DNA of 64,000 bases from Takifugu bimaculatus (taxonomy: Eukaryota; Chordata; Actinopteri; Tetraodontiformes; Tetraodontidae): assembly GCA_004026145.2 (NCBI GenBank), contig CP034990.1, positions 9,721,066 to 9,785,065 on the forward strand, written 5' to 3'. The notes under the pieces are model-generated. The model ran no database searches, was not told where the DNA came from, and worked only from the letters and a program-made list of their open reading frames with translations. This document shows positions 61,803-64,000 of this stretch, piece after piece; the stretch's first letter is position 1, and the number at the start of each line of letters is the position of its first letter. The position numbers and the translations under genes are program-made.

Positions 61803-63072
61803 TGAACATGCTGAGGCGCATGAATGATACAGGACTGTAACTGTATACACAACTGAGTTCACAGAACGCAAATCTGTGTCAAGGCTGACCACACATCATC
61901 TTTAACGATGGACTCACTCCAACATCCCAGTGATAGGTGCAGGGGGTCGTGGACCCCCAAGGCTTCTTTGGCAGTAGTTCATGAGAAGATTATTATTGCA
62001 TGAAAATGATCAAATATTGCTGATTCACCACAACAAAGAGAGCTTTTAGGTTAACACTCAAAATGGGATCATGTTGAATACGTAAGGATTGATGGAGATA
62101 ATGATTACAATGGTCTTGCTCATGTATGTAACAGCTGACATTAGAACAACCTTAAAGGCAAAAACAGACATATGAACACACAAACCTACCACACTCGGCA
62201 CCAGCAGTTCTCTTTTTTACTTTAAGAACTAAAGCTGACTGGACCGTTGTATATGATTGGAGGTCCTCTGAGGCTTTGTCATGTATCCAAAAATCACTTT
62301 CTCTTAGACCCTCTTCATCATGTTGGCTTCTGTCTCCCCTCTCCTGCCTTGTTTGTAGTGGATTTTGTGGTCTGAAATCTAATGCTTACATTTATTTTCT
62401 CAGCCTGTGATGAAAACACAGCTATTCTTATCACGCTGAGATGTTCCCAGGAACGAGGAAGCCACCCATAGTTTAAAAACACACGCGTGTACTTCAGGAG
62501 CTGAAGCGGTAATGACAGATAGGAAGAGGCTAGAACCAAACACTGAGAGGTTCTGCACAGCTTCGACTGGAGAAGCAGAAACAAAACACAGACACTAAAG
62601 ACTTCGGTCAGAACAAATGACGGTCTAGATCACCAACAGGAAGTCCATCCATCTTTCATGCACATATACTGAAGGTCAGTCTGGGAGAGTAAATTTACAT
62701 CTTAATTTGTGGCTTTTCTTTGCTTAAACAGTTATCTTCCAGGAGAGAAGAGCATGCTTCTGTGTTTGATTAAATTCAACCCAACCCTAATTTCAAGTAC
62801 TACTTACATTTATTTTTAACCAATCAGGACTTATAGGCATTCACAGCTCAGAGTCATTGCAGATGCACCACCTGACAAGGAGTAGGAGGCAAATAGATTC
62901 ATCTGCCACCTTTTATGCAGATACTAAACAGCATTAATGCTCAACGGCACCAACATGTCGACTGTTATTCTGACTGCCTGCAGACAGATAAGCTCTGAGA
63001 ATTTACCTTCCCAAACACACACAGCAGCGTGCAGATTCTGGTCTTATAACCCTGGCAGCAGAATTCATATCT
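35454..63072 (-). CDS. smyd3: SMYD3-type SET/MYND lysine methyltransferase, 12 exons, first exon off window
   Basis: Seen: reading the minus strand, 12 exons with GT-AG borders give about 404 residues that align along human SMYD3 from the MYND finger to the C-terminus. The order is MYND zinc finger (63072-61327), SET insertion region (61128-60761), SET core with GVGLYPS, LLNHDC.PNC and EELTISY (44648-41763), post-SET cysteines (YCFTCHCQRC) and a TPR-like helical C-terminal domain (40281-35454). Family knowledge: SMYD3 methylates MAP3K2 and histone lysines using S-adenosylmethionine, in cytoplasm and nucleus. Zebrafish smyd3 is linked to heart and muscle development. The N-terminal GxG cofactor loop would lie in the missing first exon. 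The gene converges on kif26b as in human 1q44. Oddities are a phase mismatch between exons 61571-61508 and 61435-61327, and the Ser-to-Asp change in NHSC. Confidence 0.93.
35678..35786 (-). CDS. smyd3: smyd3 exon, YYPDPHPVHGVQLVRVGKLQ
   Basis: After ttttttatatag and one base it encodes LYYPDPHPVHGVQLVRVGKL and QHYLAHIEEALDTFKQ, matching IFFPGSHPVRGVQVMKVGKLQLHQGMFPQAMKNL. Donor CAG|gtgcct, phase 0. Confidence 0.95.
35787..39534 (-). other. smyd3 intron
   Basis: 3.7 kb between the last TPR-like exons, with a CA tract at 36555-36586. Long minus-strand frames at 36657 and 38145 have no conserved domain and no fitting splice context. Confidence 0.6.
36555..36586. repeat. (CA)n microsatellite
   Basis: About 16 units in a smyd3 intron. 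Confidence 0.9.
39535..39709 (-). CDS. smyd3: smyd3 exon, TPR-like helices
   Basis: After ccttcctcag it reads WQTLVESCHRLLSTEGKRVP, EENLYKLRVTDMALDASIQL and GLWTEAVEYGQKTLPVC. The human counterpart is WEQVLAMCQAIISSNSERLPDINIYQLKVLDCAMDACINLGLLEEALFYG. The strong donor CA|gtgagt keeps the alignment gap-free into the next exon. Confidence 0.95.
40194..40281 (-). CDS. smyd3: smyd3 exon, start of the C-terminal helical domain
   Basis: After tgcctcttttaaag it encodes DKLMLSGEESSWHILKEALP and TLEELKAKS, aligning with DADMLTGDEQVWKEVQESLKKIEELKA. The length match to human favours this acceptor over an in-phase one upstream (tacagag at 40299) that would add six residues. Donor A|gtatcc. Confidence 0.92.
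41763..41873 (-). CDS. smyd3: smyd3 exon, SET end and post-SET zinc cluster
   Basis: After tgctttcag it reads LTISYIETLSLNEDRQQRLE and DQYCFTCHCQRCNSPDN, matching LTICYLDMLMTSEERRKQLRDQYCFECDCFRC. The Tyr in ISY is the conserved SET tyrosine. CxxCxxxC in YCFTCHCQRC provides the post-SET zinc ligands. Donor AAT|gtatga. Confidence 0.96.
42407..42509 (-). CDS. smyd3: smyd3 exon, SET catalytic NH.CxPN motif
   Basis: After gctctcccag and one base it reads LSLLNHDCRPNCVMVFEGTK and LLLRAVRGLSPGEE. The human counterpart is ISLLNHSCDPNCSIVFNGPHLLLRAVRDIEVGEE. The Asn-His that contacts S-adenosylmethionine is kept, but the Ser that follows is Asp. Donor GAG|gtatga. Confidence 0.95.
42510..44580 (-). 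other. smyd3 intron with TG-plus-G-run
   Basis: A 2.1-kb intron containing (TG)n joined to a G-run at 43295-43337. No coding was recognised. Confidence 0.6.
43295..43337. repeat. (TG)n joined to an 18-19 base G-run
   Basis: About 12 TG units pass directly into a continuous guanine run. Confidence 0.93.
44581..44648 (-). CDS. smyd3: smyd3 exon, SET motif FTI...GVGLYPS
   Basis: A 68-bp exon between cgtctttag and AG|gtaata. It reads VTCNCFTISDGELQEIGVGL then YPS across the junction, matching VICNSFTICNAEMQEVGVGLYPS. It is separated from the preceding exon by a 16.1-kb intron. Confidence 0.93.
45972..46017. repeat. (CA)n with CG interruptions
   Basis: Preceded by a CT run (45955-45968), in the large smyd3 intron. 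Confidence 0.9.
49136..49219. repeat. (CA)n microsatellite, about 41 units
   Basis: The longest uninterrupted dinucleotide tract in the window, in the large smyd3 intron. Confidence 0.95.
50574..50725. repeat. Polypurine GA-rich tract
   Basis: About 150 bases of almost only A and G on the + strand with irregular GGGAGA/AAAG units. Confidence 0.85.
51727..51744. repeat. G homopolymer run
   Basis: About 18 consecutive guanines after AGGGGTG. Confidence 0.9.
56423..56473. repeat. (CA)n passing into (TA)n
   Basis: About 25 CA units, followed by TATATATA to about 56481. Confidence 0.93.
59468..59690. repeat. Diverged teleost interspersed repeat
   Basis: Contains CACCTTGCTCAAGGGTACCT, TGGCACCTTCC, GGGTCTTGAACCAAGAGCCA and TCTCAGCCCAGCCCCC in the order of a widespread fish repeat ('accttgctcaagggcacct...ggcacctctcc...gggactcgaaccggcgaccct...cccaacccaagtccc'). 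The family name is not assigned. The match is from memory. Confidence 0.65.
59899..59959. repeat. (CA)n / CAGACA microsatellite
   Basis: CA units mixed with CAGACA steps. Confidence 0.88.
60072..60132. repeat. (TG)n microsatellite, about 30 units
   Basis: Lies about 630 bases from the smyd3 exon at 60761-60909. A second shorter TG run is at 60203-60220. Confidence 0.94.
60761..60909 (-). CDS. smyd3: smyd3 exon, helical insert before the SET core
   Basis: After gctttcttacag it encodes LTSLSEQRKQGLSQLATMLK, LYLHKEVPDLPQDTPSLSSC and RDALSLIAK. It matches human INKLTEDKKEGLRQLVMTFQ...FEAFAK. Donor AAG|gtcagc, phase 0. Confidence 0.93.
61071..61128 (-). CDS. smyd3: smyd3 short exon, SEELYTLEEHES
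   Basis: A 58-bp exon between ttaattctag and C|gtaagt. It reads LSSCSSSSEELYTLEEHES, aligning with DGAPSESEKLYSFYDLES of human SMYD3. Both phases fit the neighbours. Confidence 0.9.
61327..61435 (-). CDS. smyd3: smyd3 exon, end of MYND and linker
   Basis: After tttctctctgcag there is one spare base, then DEAWSDHKRECKCLQSLLPR and IPTDSVRLAARLIFAM. It supplies the final MYND His and Cys (W.DHKREC) and the PxxPxDSVRLxxR segment of SMYD3. Donor ATG|gtacga in phase 0. Confidence 0.93.
61508..61571 (-). CDS. smyd3: smyd3 exon, MYND finger core
   Basis: After a minus-strand ttttttccag it encodes NETLLRCSQCKMARYCSATC then Q. It closely matches KEKLMRCSQCRVAKYCSAKCQ and carries four of the zinc ligands. 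The obvious donor CAG|gtaccg (61507) leaves phase 0, but the next exon begins with one extra base. A second donor five bases on (gtactg, 61502) restores frame by adding Val-Pro. Confidence 0.9.
61572..63006 (-). other. smyd3 intron in the MYND region
   Basis: 1.4 kb with a CT/CA tract at 61771-61802 and no recognised coding. Confidence 0.5.
61771..61802. repeat. (CT)n-(CA)n microsatellite
   Basis: A short compound repeat in a smyd3 intron. Confidence 0.88.
63007..63072 (-). CDS. smyd3: smyd3 likely second exon, first MYND cysteine pair
   Basis: Between a minus-strand acceptor ttttatttatcag and donor AG|gtaaat. In the phase demanded by the next exon it reads ARCCVCLG. Joined on, it gives C-x2-C-x9-C-x2-C, the exact cysteine spacing of SMYD3 (CDRCLLGKEKLMRCSQC). 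The upstream part (DMNSAARVIRPESAR) shows little identity to human, so the start is uncertain. Confidence 0.5.
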
Positions 63073-64000
63073 CTGATAAATAAAAATGAACATCTAGACT
63101 TGGTAAAGGTCATGTGACTCAGGATACTGTTCCTCTCATTACAAGAATGAGAACGAAACAACAAGAATGAAATATGGACTGCAGCAGCAGCAGCATATGA
63201 CTGTTTATTCTTTTGTCCTTTGGGGATAAAGCAGTTCAGCGGAAAAAACCTAGACTGTACATTTTATTCACATTATTTCCTTGTTCAAATACATAAAGAT
63301 GGCCCAAAAATCAGCCTCCAGGCCACAAAAATATATTGCTACAGACTGTAAATGTGGTGAACCAAAGAATGAACAAGGCTAAATTTATATATGTGGATGA
63401 TAAAAAGAAGGGAATAAATAACAAACCCTCTCTCATATTATTATAGTTGACAAAGAGTCCTTATCTTAATGCAGAGATTATGATACTTTCTCATCATCCG
63501 TCTGATCTCAGCACTCTCTCCTCAGGCTCCTTCCATACTTCTTCTACATTCTTCCTCCCATCTTACATCTTTCTGACACATTTTAAGACGAAAAGGACTT
63601 TTGGATGTACCGCTGCATGATTACTCATGAATAACATTAAATGAGTTTTCAGTAATACAGAACGTTGAATTTAAAAGAGACAGTCTTTCTTCTTTCTCAG
63701 TGTCTGCAAACCTGGAAACCTGTCACTGTCAGGCTTTCTTACTTTGTTCAATTCCACCTGACAAAGTCATTGTGCTGTTCTCCTTTTATACCATTCTGTT
63801 ACTCTGCACCACTCAACAGTCAAGGAATATTGTTACAGATCTTTCACAATAACCATCTTAAGTATTGATTCAATATGCAAGAATACTCATTGTCTGCATT
63901 CTCAAATACATTGGCTAAAAATAAACATAACCTTCCACCTCTCAGGAATTAATATTCTACGGTACTTGGAAACCCTGTACTGGGGCATCAGGCATCTCCT
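63073..64000 (-). other. smyd3 first-intron sequence to window edge
   Basis: No match to the SMYD3 N-terminus (K/R-G-x-GLRA...GELLF) was found on the minus strand, so the first exon is inferred to lie beyond 64000. Confidence 0.5.

Noticed and set aside
63007..63072. Alternative reading YEFCCQGYKTRIC of the putative smyd3 second exon
   Set aside because: It has a superficial cysteine resemblance, but its phase gives a stop on joining the next exon. The other frame gives exact C-x2-C-x9-C-x2-C spacing.

Overview
This is a vertebrate nuclear-genome window, almost certainly from a teleost fish. The signs are GT-AG split genes, mostly short introns, abundant long (CA)n/(TG)n microsatellites, and diverged copies of interspersed repeats of the kind common in fish genomes. 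There are no bacterial-style genes. Nearly every long open frame outside the exons described here is a repeat artefact or chance frame.

Left half (about 1-33 kb, + strand): the 3' part of a KIF26-family kinesin gene, called kif26b. I traced 25 coding exons from 2523 to a stop at 30685 (about 1,935 codons), followed by a likely 2.4 kb 3' UTR ending near an AATAAA at 33042. The first coding exons lie off the left edge. The product is an atypical kinesin with degenerate nucleotide switches, then a long Ser/Pro-rich region and a conserved C-terminal coiled coil. Splice phases agree at every junction. The one break is a 1-nt frame change inside the exon at 21307-21664.

Right half (about 35-64 kb, - strand): smyd3, a SET/MYND lysine methyltransferase. 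I found 12 coding exons by translation, from 63072 (likely second exon) down to a TGA at 35454. The first exon is off the right edge. Together they give the second half of the MYND finger, the SET core, the post-SET cysteine cluster and the TPR-like C-terminal domain. Two things are odd: a phase mismatch at the MYND exon junction, and an NHDC in place of the usual NHSC in the SET core.

The two genes converge tail to tail, with about 4.8 kb between their stop codons. Human KIF26B and SMYD3 have the same arrangement on 1q44. This is the main reason for choosing kif26b over kif26a, since several residues could fit either paralogue. The genes share no pathway; the linkage is ancestral synteny.

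The rest is intron and intergenic DNA. It holds long dinucleotide repeats (several beside motor-domain exons), a 285-bp polypurine minisatellite, a perfect 16-bp hairpin, G-runs and a few interspersed-repeat fragments. I found no RNA genes, CRISPR arrays or convincing nested genes. I found no wholly new system; the most notable points are a 13-glycine insertion in the kinesin switch II loop, the two apparent frame breaks, and complementary repeats flanking motor exons.
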